A stretch of 64,000 nucleotides of DNA, from the NCBI GenBank assembly GCA_028288305.1, contig JAQBOA010000089.1:1-64000 (forward strand), given 5' to 3'. Of the stretch, positions 25,165-33,949 are shown one piece after another. Positions within the stretch are counted from its first letter, which is position 1. Each line of letters begins with the position of its first letter. This DNA is from Mucilaginibacter sp. Lineage in GTDB: Bacteria > Bacteroidota > Bacteroidia > Sphingobacteriales > Sphingobacteriaceae. A program made the translations under genes and the position numbers. The notes beneath the pieces are model-generated. The model searched no databases, was not told the DNA's origin, and saw nothing but the letters and a program-made list of their open reading frames with translations.

Positions 25165-25510
25165 CTGCTTTTCTCAATGAATTGATGGATGGTCGCAACT
25201 GCGGCCTTACCCTTATCCCGCTTTCAAAATTTAATCCAATGGTCAGATCTACCCAGTCAGGGTTTACAGGTCTGATCATTTTTTCTTTTTGAGGCCTTGT
25301 ATAAGTACTTATTATTTTAAACCGCTCCATTGCTTGTTCTTCTGTATTTATCTCTTCAAAATAAACCAACCGGTTAAGCTGCTGTGAGCTGTCAAAAAAT
25401 AATGTAGGCATTTTTTTGTAAAAATCAAGCGTTTTTAAAAGATCAGAACATAAGCCTACATGAAGGTTTTTACGGTTTCTGTCAGTAATAATATAAATAA
25501 AGCGTTTCAT
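25154..25510 (-). CDS. GIY-YIG-like domain protein
   Basis: The 118-residue protein resembles the single-domain GIY-YIG group (UPF0213-like) in its opening FIYIITDRNRKNLHVGLCSDL. A later LVYFEEINTEEQAMERFKIIS resembles the usual LVYYE and AIxREKxIK elements. The G-I-Y and Y-I-G words are degenerate (YIIT, LHVG) and the catalytic Arg/Glu are not clear, so nuclease activity is doubtful. It overlaps the 3' end of msrB and its start lies 84 bp from that of the divergent S24 repressor. Confidence 0.65.
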   Translation of the reverse strand: MKRFIYIITDRNRKNLHVGLCSDLLKTLDFYKKMPTLFFDSSQQLNRLVYFEEINTEEQAMERFKIISTYTRPQKEKMIRPVNPDWVDLTIGLNFESGIRVRPQLRPSINSLRKAVTF

Positions 25511-25565
25511 TTGATATTAAATTTTGCTGTTTAAAAAATAATTACTAATTTTATGAGCATAAAAA

Positions 25566-25582
25566 TACTAATAATTTTAGTA
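25566..25582. promoter_or_regulatory. Palindromic operator candidate upstream of the S24 repressor
   Basis: TACTAATAATTTTAGTA is a perfect 6-bp inverted repeat with a 5-bp spacer. An extra half-site TTACTAAT lies at 25542-25549. It is 12 bp before the ATG at 25595. XRE/LexA-type repressors commonly bind such sites in their own leader, so autoregulation is the simplest reading. Confidence 0.5.
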
Positions 25583-25594
25583 ATTCCAAATTTT

Positions 25595-26368
25595 ATGTCA
25601 AATATTCCATCAAATATTAAATTTCTTAGAAAGAAAAAGGGACTTACTCAACAGGAGTTTGCAGATCAATTAGGTATAAAAAGGTCACTTGTGGGTGCCT
25701 ATGAAGAGGAAAGGGCCGATCCCAAGTATGATTTACTAAAAAAGATAGCATTATTTTTTGATGTTTCAATTGATGACTTTATCAATGAAATAATTGATGA
25801 AAAGTGGTCCCCAAAACCAAAAGGCAACCCTGCTAACCTCCGTGTTCTGAGTATTTCAGTTGACAAGGAAGATAATGAGAACATTGAGCTGGTACCTTTA
25901 AAAGCCAGTGCCGGTTATTTGAACGGTTATGCCGACCCGGAATATGTAGCCAAGCTGCCGAAGTTTAGTTTGCCTATCTTTAACCAGGGTACCTACCGGG
26001 CTTTTGAAATAAAAGGTGATTCTATGCTTCCTTTGGAGTCTGGTTCTATTATTATCGGAGAGTATGTAGAAAATTGGGCAGATGTAAAAACTGCTGAAAC
26101 CTACGTAATCATATCTAAAAACGATGGCGTAGTTTATAAACGCATTGGCAATAAATTCAAGGAAAATAAAAAGTTAAAGTTAGTATCCGACAATCCTGTA
26201 TATGAACCTTATGAAATTGACGGAGAGGATGTACTAGAAATTTGGAAAGCTAAGGCTTATATTTCAACACACTTACCATCACCCCCACCGGAACCTACAT
26301 TAGAAAGCTTAACCACCATGATGACTCAAATGCAACGCTCAATTGCAAATTTGCAGAATAATAATTAG
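25595..26368 (+). CDS. LexA-like transcriptional repressor: XRE helix-turn-helix plus S24 peptidase domain
   Basis: The 257-residue protein has an N-terminal XRE domain (about 5-62: KFLRKKKGLTQQEFADQLGIKRSLVGAYEEERADP) and an S24 autoprotease domain (about 98-230). The expected cleavage Ala106-Gly107 is in LKASAGYLNG. The catalytic Ser143 is in IKGDSMLPLESG and Lys182 in VVYKRI. The C-terminal 30 residues are a Pro-rich hinge and coiled helix. I start at MSNIPSNIKFL; the upstream ATG at 25553 adds a hydrophobic 14-residue stretch that overlaps the palindrome. Self-cleavage in response to DNA damage (SOS) is the family role. Its targets are not known here. Confidence 0.88.
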   Translation: MSNIPSNIKFLRKKKGLTQQEFADQLGIKRSLVGAYEEERADPKYDLLKKIALFFDVSIDDFINEIIDEKWSPKPKGNPANLRVLSISVDKEDNENIELVPLKASAGYLNGYADPEYVAKLPKFSLPIFNQGTYRAFEIKGDSMLPLESGSIIIGEYVENWADVKTAETYVIISKNDGVVYKRIGNKFKENKKLKLVSDNPVYEPYEIDGEDVLEIWKAKAYISTHLPSPPPEPTLESLTTMMTQMQRSIANLQNNN

Positions 26369-26478
26369 TTCATTGGTTCACTAGTTCATTTGTTCATTGG
26401 TTGGCTAGACGAGAAAACTGATGGATAAAGGTATCGCATACTTCCACCAATGAACTAGTGAACCAATGAACCAATGAC
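26366..26478. repeat. Word-type inverted repeat, TTCATTGGTTCACTAG family
   Basis: The left arm (26369-26404) repeats TTCATTGGTTCACTAGTTCA with variants. The right arm (26444-26478) reads CCACCAATGAACTAGTGAAC and then CAATGAACCAATGA. The loop is about 40 nt. It begins at the stop codon of the S24 repressor gene and could end its transcript. Confidence 0.75.
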
Positions 26479-26565
26479 TATCCTCCTAAAGCAACAATTA
26501 AGTTACATCATCGTTATTAAACCATTAGGGGTTATCTTTATCAAACCAATAAAAAATTGAAAACT

Positions 26566-26925
26566 ATGAAAAGAATTTTGTTAATATGCTGTTTCCTTCT
26601 GGGGATTTCAGCGGTAAGCCATGCACAAGGCGGCGGCCAGAGAATGAGTGCGGCAGATAGGGCGAAACAATTGCAAACACAACTTAGTCTTAATGATGAT
26701 CAAACAGCTAAAATAACTGCCATTTTGCAAACCCAGCAAACAAAAATGGATAGTGTTAGAACGGCTTCAAATGGGGATAGAGATGCCATGAGGGCTGCCA
26801 TGACGCCAATCAGGCAATCTATCAATGCCCAGATTAAGGCTGTTTTAAATCCTGACCAGGCTACGGCTTATCAAAAAATGCTTGATGAACAGCGAGCCAG
26901 GATGCAAGGCGGCGGTGGTAATTAG
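26566..26925 (+). CDS. Small secreted Spy/CpxP-like helical protein
   Basis: The 119-residue protein has a signal peptide (MKRILLICCFLLGISAVSHAQ), a Gly-rich linker and a helical core. The core carries SAADRAKQLQTQLSLNDDQTAKITAILQTQQ and a later LNPDQATAYQKMLDEQRARMQGGG. The repeated LxxDQxxK(I) pattern, with a charged helix between the two copies, is typical of Bacteroidota Spy/CpxP-like (LTXXQ) periplasmic proteins. A chaperone or metal-stress role is only suggested by this. I begin at the ATG at 26566, since the upstream frame starts at a TTG. A GC-rich hairpin follows. Confidence 0.8.
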   Translation: MKRILLICCFLLGISAVSHAQGGGQRMSAADRAKQLQTQLSLNDDQTAKITAILQTQQTKMDSVRTASNGDRDAMRAAMTPIRQSINAQIKAVLNPDQATAYQKMLDEQRARMQGGGGN

Positions 26926-26946
26926 TCTGCACAAAGTTAAATTTAA

Positions 26947-26975
26947 AAAGCGCTCGATTAAAACCCGGGCGCTTT
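26947..26975. terminator. Rho-independent terminator after the Spy-like gene
   Basis: The stem AAAGCGCTCG pairs with CGGGCGCTTT (one G-T pair), with a 9-nt loop and then CTTATTTTA. It stands between the Spy-like gene and bioF. Confidence 0.75.
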
Positions 26976-27000
26976 CTTATTTTAGCAGAAATTTCAAACT

Positions 27001-28122
27001 TTGAAACCCTCGGAAATATTTATTGAAAATAAATTAGCGGAAAGACGTTTGACAGGTTCTTACAGAACATTAAAACCAGAAAACAAACTGGTAGATTTCT
27101 GTTCAAACGATTATCTGGGGTTTGCCCGGTCAAACCGGCTAAAAAATAATATTGATGAAGAAATAAAAACCCGTGGATTAACTTCAAATGGTTCTACAGG
27201 TTCAAGGTTATTATCAGGAAACTCTCTCTACCTGGAAGAAACGGAGCAATATATTGCCGGTTTACACAAAAGTGACGCCGGCCTGATATTTAATTCAGGT
27301 TACGATGCAAACCTCGGCTTATTTTCATCCCTTCCCCAACGCGGAGATACCATTATTACTGACGAATTTATTCACGCCTCAATTATTGATGGGTCGCGTT
27401 TAAGCTTTGCAAACCGTTATACCTTTATCCATAATAACCTGGATAGCCTGGAAGATAAATTAAAGATGGCTAAAGGAATTTGCTACGTAGCAATTGAAAG
27501 CATTTATTCAATGGATGGTGATTCGTCACCAATAACACAAATATTAGAATTAACAGATAAATACGGCGCTAATTTAATAGTTGATGAAGCACACGCTGTT
27601 GGTTTATATGGTTTTGGATTAATCGATGAATCATTTCAAAACCGGATTTTTGCCAGAATTGTTACATTTGGGAAAGCATTAGGCTGTCATGGCGCAATTG
27701 TATTAAGCAGCAATTTGCTAAGAGAATATTTAATTAACTTTGCCCGCCCATTCATTTATACTACTGCCGCCTCACCTCACAATATCGCCGCTGTAAAAAT
27801 TGCCTATCAACTTTTGCAGGGATCGCAAAAAGAAGTTGAACTTTTAAAAAACAACATCAAGCTGTTCAAACAAAAAATAAAACAAAATGACAATTATACC
27901 TTAATAAACAGTGAGAGCACTATTCAATGCCAAATATTAAAGGGTAATGAAAAAGCAAAGGAAATTTCAATCCAATTGCAAAATTCCGGTTTGGATGTAC
28001 GTCCAATTCTTAGTCCGACTGTACCTAAAGGAAGTGAGCGGATCAGGATATGCCTGCATTCATTTAATACAGAAAAAGAAATATCTTTATTAACGGATAT
28101 TATAAATAATTATAACCTATAG
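27001..28122 (+). CDS. bioF: 8-amino-7-oxononanoate synthase (biotin synthesis)
   Basis: The 373-residue PLP alpha-oxoamine synthase joins pimeloyl-thioester and alanine. Signatures are DFCSNDYLGFARS (about 32-44), NGSTGSRLLSGNS, the PLP His in DEFIHASIIDGSRLS, IVDEAHAVGLYG (about 197-208), and the Schiff-base Lys in VTFGKALGCHG. The start codon appears to be TTG at 27001, since no ATG precedes the conserved region. bioD follows after 27 bp. The length is normal. It is a paralogue of the serine palmitoyltransferase at 63078; GSTGSRLLSGN and a DFCSNDY start assign it to BioF, not SPT. bioA is 24 kb away and bioB is not seen. Confidence 0.9.
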   Translation: MKPSEIFIENKLAERRLTGSYRTLKPENKLVDFCSNDYLGFARSNRLKNNIDEEIKTRGLTSNGSTGSRLLSGNSLYLEETEQYIAGLHKSDAGLIFNSGYDANLGLFSSLPQRGDTIITDEFIHASIIDGSRLSFANRYTFIHNNLDSLEDKLKMAKGICYVAIESIYSMDGDSSPITQILELTDKYGANLIVDEAHAVGLYGFGLIDESFQNRIFARIVTFGKALGCHGAIVLSSNLLREYLINFARPFIYTTAASPHNIAAVKIAYQLLQGSQKEVELLKNNIKLFKQKIKQNDNYTLINSESTIQCQILKGNEKAKEISIQLQNSGLDVRPILSPTVPKGSERIRICLHSFNTEKEISLLTDIINNYNL

Positions 28123-28149
28123 TAACGAATATTATAAATACATTAGCAG

Positions 28150-28764
28150 ATGCCGAATAAACTAATATTTGTTACCGGAATCGGTACCGGGGTCGGTAAA
28201 ACTGTAGTGTCAACAGTTTTAGTTCAAAAGTTAAGAGCTGATTATTGGAAACCTATACAATCTGGCGACCTTGATGAAAGCGATACCTCCAAAGTAAAAA
28301 ACCTGGTAAGCAATTCAATATCCATTTTTCATCCGGAAACATATAGATTATCACAGCCATTTTCGCCGCATAAATCGGCAGCAATTGATGGCATAACCAT
28401 TCAGCCTGAAAAAATTATACTTCCCAAAACCAACAATACTTTAATAATTGAAGGTGCTGGCGGTTTAATGGTTCCATTAAATAATAATTTTTTAATGATC
28501 GACCTTGTTAAACAGCTTAATGCGGAAGTTATACTTGTTTCACAAAATTATCTGGGCAGTATTAACCACACACTATTATCAATTTATATCTTAAATCAGT
28601 ATAAAATACCAGTAAAAGGACTTATTTTCAACGGATTAAAAGACTTTTATTCCAAAGAATTTATATTGAATTATACCAAAATTGAGCCATTGGGACATAT
28701 ACCAGAATACAATGTTTTGGATAAGAAAGCGATTATTGACGCGGGAAATTATATAACGCTTTAA
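28150..28764 (+). CDS. bioD: Dethiobiotin synthase
   Basis: The 204-residue P-loop enzyme closes the ureido ring of dethiobiotin with ATP and CO2. It has the P-loop FVTGIGTGVGKTVVSTVL (about 7-24), the substrate site KPIQSGD (about 36-42) and LIIEGAGGLMVPLNNN with the Glu that binds the nucleotide/diamine, and the C-terminal LGHIPEY. It is 27 bp behind bioF in the same direction, so the two form an operon. It is slightly shorter than the E. coli enzyme, but all motifs are present. Confidence 0.94.
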   Translation: MPNKLIFVTGIGTGVGKTVVSTVLVQKLRADYWKPIQSGDLDESDTSKVKNLVSNSISIFHPETYRLSQPFSPHKSAAIDGITIQPEKIILPKTNNTLIIEGAGGLMVPLNNNFLMIDLVKQLNAEVILVSQNYLGSINHTLLSIYILNQYKIPVKGLIFNGLKDFYSKEFILNYTKIEPLGHIPEYNVLDKKAIIDAGNYITL

Positions 28765-28768
28765 TTTT

Positions 28769-28863
28769 AGAGACAAGAGCCAAGAAACAAGAATCAAGTA
28801 ATCCCCGATCTATTTTTCCTGGTTCTTAACTCTTGTTTCTTGACTCTTATTTCTTGACTCTTT
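28769..28863. repeat. Word-type inverted repeat, AAGAAACAAGA family
   Basis: The left arm (28769-28798) reads AGAGACAAGAGCCAAGAAAC and AAGAATCAAG. The right arm (28822-28863) repeats CTTGTTTCTTGACTC twice. The loop is about 24 nt. It starts right after the bioD stop and could end the bio transcript. Confidence 0.75.
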
Positions 28864-28925
28864 TTATCATCCTTATTTTGCCAAGCAAAGAATTTCCCTG
28901 ACTTTAGTATTTTATAAGCACTAAT

Positions 28926-29816
28926 ATGAAAAATATTACCGTAATAGGCTCCGGGACAATGGGTAATGGAATTGCACACACTTTTGCCCAACATGGGTTT
29001 GATGTTGCTTTGGTTGATATAAGCCAGGAGGCTTTAAACAGGGCTTTACAAACTATAACCGGTAATCTTGACAGGCAAATAAAAAAAGGTGTTATAGATG
29101 AATATCTTAAAACAGTTACATTAAGTAATATCAAAGCATTTACTGACCTTAAGACAGCAGTTGTAAATGCTGATCTTGTAGTTGAAGCCGCTACAGAAAA
29201 CCGTGATATTAAACTTAACTTATTTAAGCAATTAAGCGAATTTTGCAAAGACAGTGCAATATTGGCCTCAAATACTTCCTCCATATCAATCACGCAGATC
29301 GCCTCGGTGACAAAAAATCCAGGCAACGTAATAGGGATGCATTTTATGAACCCCGTACCGGTAATGAAACTGGTTGAAGTTATACGGGGTTATTCTACTA
29401 CGGATGAAGTTACCCAAACCATTATGGAATTATCCAGGCAGTTGGATAAAATTCCGGTTGAGGTAAATGATTATCCGGGCTTTGTTGCAAACCGCATACT
29501 AATGCCGATGATAAATGAAGCCATTTATACATTTTATGAAGGCGTGGCCGGTGTCGAAGAAATTGATACAGTAATGAAATTAGGCGTGGCTCACCCTATG
29601 GGTCCGTTGCAACTGGCAGATTTTATTGGTTTGGATGTGTGTCTGGCTATTTTACAGGTATTATACAATGGTTTTGGCAATCAAAAATATGCACCATGCC
29701 CCTTGTTGGTTAACATGGTTACAGCCGGACATACGGGTATTAAATCGGGAAACGGATTTTATAAATATCTTCCTGGCGGTAAAGATTTGATAGTATCAGA
29801 TAAGTTCCAAAAGTGA
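28926..29816 (+). CDS. 3-hydroxybutyryl-CoA dehydrogenase
   Basis: The 296-residue NAD(P)-dependent enzyme oxidises or reduces 3-hydroxyacyl-CoA. It has the Rossmann loop ITVIGSGTMGNGIAHTFAQHG (4-24) and ASNTSSISITQIA. The catalytic His is in IGMHFMNPVPVMKLVEVI, and DYPGFVANRILMPMINEA fits the family. The C-terminal part (about 185-290) is the helical dimerisation domain. The single-domain length is that of Hbd-type enzymes of butyrate/PHB or fatty-acid metabolism. It is monocistronic here. Confidence 0.95.
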   Translation: MKNITVIGSGTMGNGIAHTFAQHGFDVALVDISQEALNRALQTITGNLDRQIKKGVIDEYLKTVTLSNIKAFTDLKTAVVNADLVVEAATENRDIKLNLFKQLSEFCKDSAILASNTSSISITQIASVTKNPGNVIGMHFMNPVPVMKLVEVIRGYSTTDEVTQTIMELSRQLDKIPVEVNDYPGFVANRILMPMINEAIYTFYEGVAGVEEIDTVMKLGVAHPMGPLQLADFIGLDVCLAILQVLYNGFGNQKYAPCPLLVNMVTAGHTGIKSGNGFYKYLPGGKDLIVSDKFQK

Positions 29817-29880
29817 TATTTTAAACCTTTTTTACGATCAATTGTCAATATGATAATGTTAATAACAAAATCATATACCG

Positions 29881-30174
29881 ATGAAAACATTAATAAAATT
29901 AGGACTGCTGATTACATTAGCTGTATCCTTATTCCTGTCATCTTGTGCAGGGAGTTACTATGTAGCTGATCAGCCTGTAGAACCAGTTTATGAAAGACCG
30001 GTTGCACCTTATGATGGCGCTATTTGGATAGATGGTGATTGGGGATGGTACGGCGGCAGGTATGCTTACACACGCGGTCATTGGGAAAGGCCAAGACCAG
30101 GTCGCGCTTATTCACGAGGATCGTGGGAGCATTCAAACCGTGGCTACAGATGGCACAAAGGAGGCTGGAGATAA
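29881..30174 (+). CDS. Small lipoprotein with YXWGXW/WXXGXW-type repeats
   Basis: The 97-residue protein has a lipoprotein signal (MKTLIKLGLLITLAVSLFLSSC, lipobox LSSC). A mature part rich in Trp, Tyr, Arg and Gly follows: DGDWGWYGGRYAYTRGHWERPRPG, YSRGSWEHSNRGYRWHKGGW. The repeated W-x-(x)-G-x-W-type units match the WXXGXW repeat family of secreted proteins, whose function is not known. It is close to Hbd (64 bp) but separately placed. A hairpin terminator follows. Confidence 0.75.
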   Translation: MKTLIKLGLLITLAVSLFLSSCAGSYYVADQPVEPVYERPVAPYDGAIWIDGDWGWYGGRYAYTRGHWERPRPGRAYSRGSWEHSNRGYRWHKGGWR

Positions 30175-30176
30175 GC

Positions 30177-30402
30177 CCAGCCCCCTAACCCCCTAAAGGG
30201 GGAATATCTAAATTGTAGAGGTCCCTGGCTTAAAAGGTTAGGGACTTTATTTTTAACAAACACCTCAAGTTAAAAAAATAATATCGAACATCGAATTTTG
30301 AATAACGAATGATGAAGTTAAAAACTTCAAAATTCATTATTCGATATTAAAATTTTTAAACTTTTTCCTTGATAACACCCCCTTTAGGGGGCTTGGGGGT
30401 TT
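30177..30402. repeat. Composite intergenic element with AGCCCCCTAACCCCCTAAAG ends
   Basis: The left end (30177-30202) reads AGCCCCCTAACCCCCTAAAG, then GGGGA. The right end (30377-30402) reads CACCCCCTTTAGGGGGCTTG and continues with GGGG, its reverse complement. Inside lies another palindrome (about 30284-30347: TCGAACATCGAATTTTGAAT against ATTCATTATTCGATATT). The right end stops at the argS stop codon. It is about 226 bp long with terminal inverted repeats and no gene. Confidence 0.7.
30221..30252 (+). terminator. Hairpin terminator of the WXXGXW lipoprotein gene
   Basis: GTCCCTGGC pairs with GTTAGGGAC (two G-T pairs), with a 7-nt loop, then TTTATTTTT. It lies within the composite element. 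Confidence 0.65.
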
Positions 30403-32170
30403 ACATTCGCTCCGGTACTTCAATTCCCAACAAACCCATCCCTTTTTTAATTACTTTACCAGATGCTATAGAAAGCTGAAGTCTGAATTGCTTTGTTGTT
30501 TCATCTTCAGCCTGTAATATTGATTTTTCGTGATAGAACTTATTATAGTTTTTTGCAAGATCATATACATAATTTGCAACTACAGCTGGGCTATATCCTT
30601 CGGCTGCTAATTTAATTACTTCGGGAAATTGCGTTAAAGAAACAATCACATCGCGTTCTTCCGGGGCAAGGTTGCCCGGTATTGCTATTTTAGATATTGA
30701 TAAAACATCGGCTCTATTTAAAACAGACCTGATACGTGCATGGGTATATTGAATAAATGGTCCGGTATGCCCCTGAAAATCAACAGATTCATTAGGGTCG
30801 AACAATAATCTTTTTTTAGGGTCGACTTTTAACAAAAAGTATTTTAAAGCGCCCATCCCAATAGTATGATATAAATGCAGTTTTTCCTCTTCACCAAAAC
30901 CGTCTACTTTGCCCATGGCTTCTGTTTGCTCTTTAGCAGTCTGTTCCATTTCGTCCATCAGGTCATCTGCATCAACAACAGTTCCTTCGCGGGATTTCAT
31001 TTTACCTGATGGCAAATCAACCATCCCATATGATAAATGAAATAAACCATCTGCGCCGGGTTTTCCCAACTTTTTCAGGATAGTAAACAACACCTTAAAA
31101 TGATAATCCTGCTCATTACCAACCACATAAATAGATTTATCCATGTGAAAGTCATTATATTTTAACTGCGCGGTACCCAAGTCCTGGGTCATATAGACGG
31201 ATGTGCCGTCTGAACGAAGAACCAATTTTTCATCAAGTCCATCAGCCGTCAGGTCTATCCACACAGAGTTATCTTCTTTTCTGAAAAACACTCCTTTTTG
31301 TAACCCTTCTTCAATTACATCCTTACCTAATAAATAAGTGTTAGATTCATAGTAGAATTTATCAAAGCTTACGCCAAGCTTTTTATAGGTTTCAGCAAAG
31401 CCCGCGTAAACCCAGGTGTTCATGGTTTTCCAAAGACTTTTAACATTCTTATCCCCTGCCTCCCATTTTTGAAGCATTTCCTGCGCTTCTTTTATTAACG
31501 GTGCATTTTTTTTTGCTTCTTCTTCGGTTTGGCCGCTTGTTTTTAAATCTTCTATCTGTTTTTTGTATTCCTTGTCAAATAGCACATAATATTTCCCCAC
31601 TAAATGGTCCCCCTTTAAACCGGATGATTCTGGGGTTTCACCCTTACCAAACTTTTGCCAGGCCAGCATGGATTTACAAATATGGATACCGCGGTCGTTA
31701 ACCAAATTGGTTTTAACTACCTCATATCCGGCAGCAGCCAAAATTTCAGCTACTGAAAAACCTAATAAATTATTACGGATATGCCCTAAATGCAAGGGTT
31801 TATTGGTGTTTGGTGAAGAGTATTCAACCATTACCTTTTTGCCATTGGGCTTAAAAACGGCAAATTCCTCCGGTAAAATCTCTTTATATAATTTATTTAC
31901 CCAATAATCATCAGTTAATGAAATATTTAAGAAGCCTTTAATAACATTAAAACCTGCAATTTCTTTCAACTCATTTTGCAGGTATGTTCCTATTTCATTG
32001 CCGGTTTGTTCAGGTGACTTTTTTGAAAATTTGGTGAACGGGAAAGTAACAACAGTAACCTGGCCTTCAAATTCTTTACGTGTTTCCTGTAAGCTTATAT
32101 CTGCAGTAGCAATATCAGTATTATAGAGGTGTTTAACAGCTTTAAGAGTAGCTTCAATAATAAAATCCAT
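30401..32170 (-). CDS. argS: Arginyl-tRNA synthetase
   Basis: The 589-residue class I synthetase has the N-terminal Add-1 tRNA-binding domain, the HIGH-like motif HLGHIRNN within SSPNTNKPLHLGHIRNNLLG (about 118-137), and GKMKSREGTV in place of KMSKS (about residue 397). The C-terminal DALR anticodon-binding domain ends in GMGLLGIEVPERM, the usual family end. A TAnnTTTG box lies 4 nt before the start. The gene leads (divergently) into a cluster of arginine-related genes on the other strand. Confidence 0.97.
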   Translation of the reverse strand: MDFIIEATLKAVKHLYNTDIATADISLQETRKEFEGQVTVVTFPFTKFSKKSPEQTGNEIGTYLQNELKEIAGFNVIKGFLNISLTDDYWVNKLYKEILPEEFAVFKPNGKKVMVEYSSPNTNKPLHLGHIRNNLLGFSVAEILAAAGYEVVKTNLVNDRGIHICKSMLAWQKFGKGETPESSGLKGDHLVGKYYVLFDKEYKKQIEDLKTSGQTEEEAKKNAPLIKEAQEMLQKWEAGDKNVKSLWKTMNTWVYAGFAETYKKLGVSFDKFYYESNTYLLGKDVIEEGLQKGVFFRKEDNSVWIDLTADGLDEKLVLRSDGTSVYMTQDLGTAQLKYNDFHMDKSIYVVGNEQDYHFKVLFTILKKLGKPGADGLFHLSYGMVDLPSGKMKSREGTVVDADDLMDEMEQTAKEQTEAMGKVDGFGEEEKLHLYHTIGMGALKYFLLKVDPKKRLLFDPNESVDFQGHTGPFIQYTHARIRSVLNRADVLSISKIAIPGNLAPEERDVIVSLTQFPEVIKLAAEGYSPAVVANYVYDLAKNYNKFYHEKSILQAEDETTKQFRLQLSIASGKVIKKGMGLLGIEVPERM

Positions 32171-32174
32171 CGGG

Positions 32175-32182
32175 CAAAATTA
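32175..32182 (-). promoter_or_regulatory. TAnnTTTG promoter box of argS
   Basis: On the minus strand the bases read TAATTTTG and end 4 nt before the argS ATG. This is too close for a normal 5' leader and suggests a leaderless or nearly leaderless mRNA. Confidence 0.5.
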
Positions 32183-32200
32183 GTGAATTAAGTCTGAAAA

Positions 32201-32298
32201 TTGTCTGAATCAGGATTTTCTGGATTAATGGATGAACAGGATTCAAAATCGAATGCATACTGAATATCCTTTAATCCTGTAAATCCTGATCCAGACAA
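32201..32298. repeat. TGTCTGAATCAGGATT palindromic element
   Basis: The left arm TTGTCTGAATCAGGATTTTC continues with a TGGATTAATGG word. The right arm (32264-32298) is its reverse complement and ends GATCCAGACAA. The same family is at 33816-33931 (both arms) and 47144-47186 (one arm). Here it separates the divergent argS and deiminase-family genes. Confidence 0.8.
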
Positions 32299-32368
32299 AC
32301 AAATCCGAAATCGAAATTCCGAATTCCGAAATTAAAATGAATAGATTTGCTCTATCTACAAACCATTT

Positions 32369-33814
32369 ATGATATTAAATAGTAGCGATTTTAAATTAGA
32401 TGTAACTTCCGAAATAGGCGATCTGCGTACACTATTGATTCACAGTCCGGATAACGGGTTGGGTAAAGTTGTACCTTCAAAAGCACAAGACTGGCTATTT
32501 GAAGATATAGTGCACCTGGATACTATGCGTAAAAATGAGTACGATTACTACGTTAAATTGTTAATGTATTTTCTTGATCCGGATAAAATTAAAGGAAAAC
32601 TTAAGCAAATAGATTCCGATGCCAGTAAACGTTCGTTTTTTAAACCTGATAATAAGGATTTTCATTCCTCAAATAAAGTAATAGAAATTCAAACTCTGTT
32701 AGAAGACATTTTATTAGAAGCTGATATACGTAAAAAATTAGTTGCTTCGGTTTGTGCTATTGAAAGCTGCAATTACCGTTTACAGCAGAAGTTAATTGAT
32801 ACTGATCCATGTGAGCTTGCTAAGATCATTATATCGGGATCATTAAATGATGAGGAAATGATATTTGCTCCCATTCCAAACCTGATATTTTCGAGAGATA
32901 TAGGCGTTGCAGTTAATAACTATATGCTGTTAAACAAACCCGCTAAAAAGGCACGGGCCCGGGAAACTTTACTGGCCCGGTATATATTTTTTAATCATCC
33001 TTTATTTGCTGGCTATAGAGATAATATTTTAGAAATACCCGAAACTGTACAGCACTTTTTACGGCCCGGCGAGGAGCATGATGAAAAAACAACCCTGGAA
33101 GGCGGTGATGTAATGATGGTTAGTCCGCAGCATTTAATAATAGGATGCAGTGAGCGCACATCAGTAAGCGGCGCCAATGAAGCGATTAAACTATTGTTCG
33201 ATAATAATGTTGTAAGAAAAATAACTGTAGTAAAGATTCCGCATAAGCGTGATTATATGCATATCGACACCGTTTTTACCCAGGTAAAACGTAATATGTG
33301 GGTATTACTGCGTTCATTGTCTATAACTGAAAGTCCCCTTGAAAAACATGGACCTATAACCTGGTTTGCAGATAAAAAATCTAAAGACCGGCCCGAAATT
33401 GTTCAGTTTGAACAAGGAAAAAAACCAAAAACGTTTGATAGCATTGAAGATTTGCTTAGCGATATAAGTGAGAACGATTTACAAAGCAAAGAGAAAACTC
33501 AATTTATTTACTCGGGCAATGATACCTTCCCTTTTGATGCACGTGAACAATGGACTGATTCGTGCAACTTGCTGGCGTTAAAAGAAGGAGTAGTATTGGG
33601 ATATGACCGTAATGATAAAACTATGGATGCTTTTAAACAGCATGGTTTCGCAGTAATTAAGGTAAATGAGTTACTTCAAAAATTTGAAAACAATGAACTT
33701 GATCCGCAAAAGATGGAAAACACATTAATATTAATGCCATCATCAGAACTTTCGAGGGCACGCGGCGGTTTTCATTGTATGAGTATGCCGATTTTAAGAG
33801 ATAAGATTTTATAA
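32369..33814 (+). CDS. Arginine deiminase-family protein
   Basis: The 481-residue guanidino-group-modifying enzyme resembles arginine deiminase (ADI, arginine to citrulline plus ammonia). It has SEIGDLRTLLIHSPDNGL at the start. Later it has IPNLIFSRDIGVAV (the FTRD-like motif), TLEGGDVMMVSP, the catalytic His in YMHIDTVFTQV, and the catalytic Cys (about residue 470) in ARGGFHCMSMP. It is longer than a classical ADI (about 410) because of additions between these motifs. No arcB/arcC follows; instead ctlX and an arginine decarboxylase do. It could be catabolic or produce citrulline for CtlX. Confidence 0.85.
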   Translation: MILNSSDFKLDVTSEIGDLRTLLIHSPDNGLGKVVPSKAQDWLFEDIVHLDTMRKNEYDYYVKLLMYFLDPDKIKGKLKQIDSDASKRSFFKPDNKDFHSSNKVIEIQTLLEDILLEADIRKKLVASVCAIESCNYRLQQKLIDTDPCELAKIIISGSLNDEEMIFAPIPNLIFSRDIGVAVNNYMLLNKPAKKARARETLLARYIFFNHPLFAGYRDNILEIPETVQHFLRPGEEHDEKTTLEGGDVMMVSPQHLIIGCSERTSVSGANEAIKLLFDNNVVRKITVVKIPHKRDYMHIDTVFTQVKRNMWVLLRSLSITESPLEKHGPITWFADKKSKDRPEIVQFEQGKKPKTFDSIEDLLSDISENDLQSKEKTQFIYSGNDTFPFDAREQWTDSCNLLALKEGVVLGYDRNDKTMDAFKQHGFAVIKVNELLQKFENNELDPQKMENTLILMPSSELSRARGGFHCMSMPILRDKIL

Positions 33815-33815
33815 T

Positions 33816-33931
33816 TGTCTGAATCAGGATTTACAGGATTTTAGGATTTACAAGATGGAAATTTGCAATTTAATGATGTAAAAAAAATAAATCCTAAAAT
33901 CCATTAATCCTGTAAATCCTGATTCAGACAA
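33816..33931. repeat. TGTCTGAATCAGGATT palindromic element, full copy
   Basis: The left arm (33816-33850) begins TTGTCTGAATCAGGATTTAC and goes on as repeated AGGATTT words. The right arm (33889-33931) is nearly its reverse complement, ending CTGATTCAGACAA. It lies between the deiminase-family gene and ctlX, which point the same way, so any terminator effect would split the cluster. Confidence 0.85.
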
Positions 33932-33949
33932 AAAATGACTCAATGACCA

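Noticed and set aside
27001-28122. Second serine palmitoyltransferase
   Set aside because: The gene has a short N-terminus, GSTGSRLLSGN and a bioD gene 27 bp behind it, which assign it to BioF.
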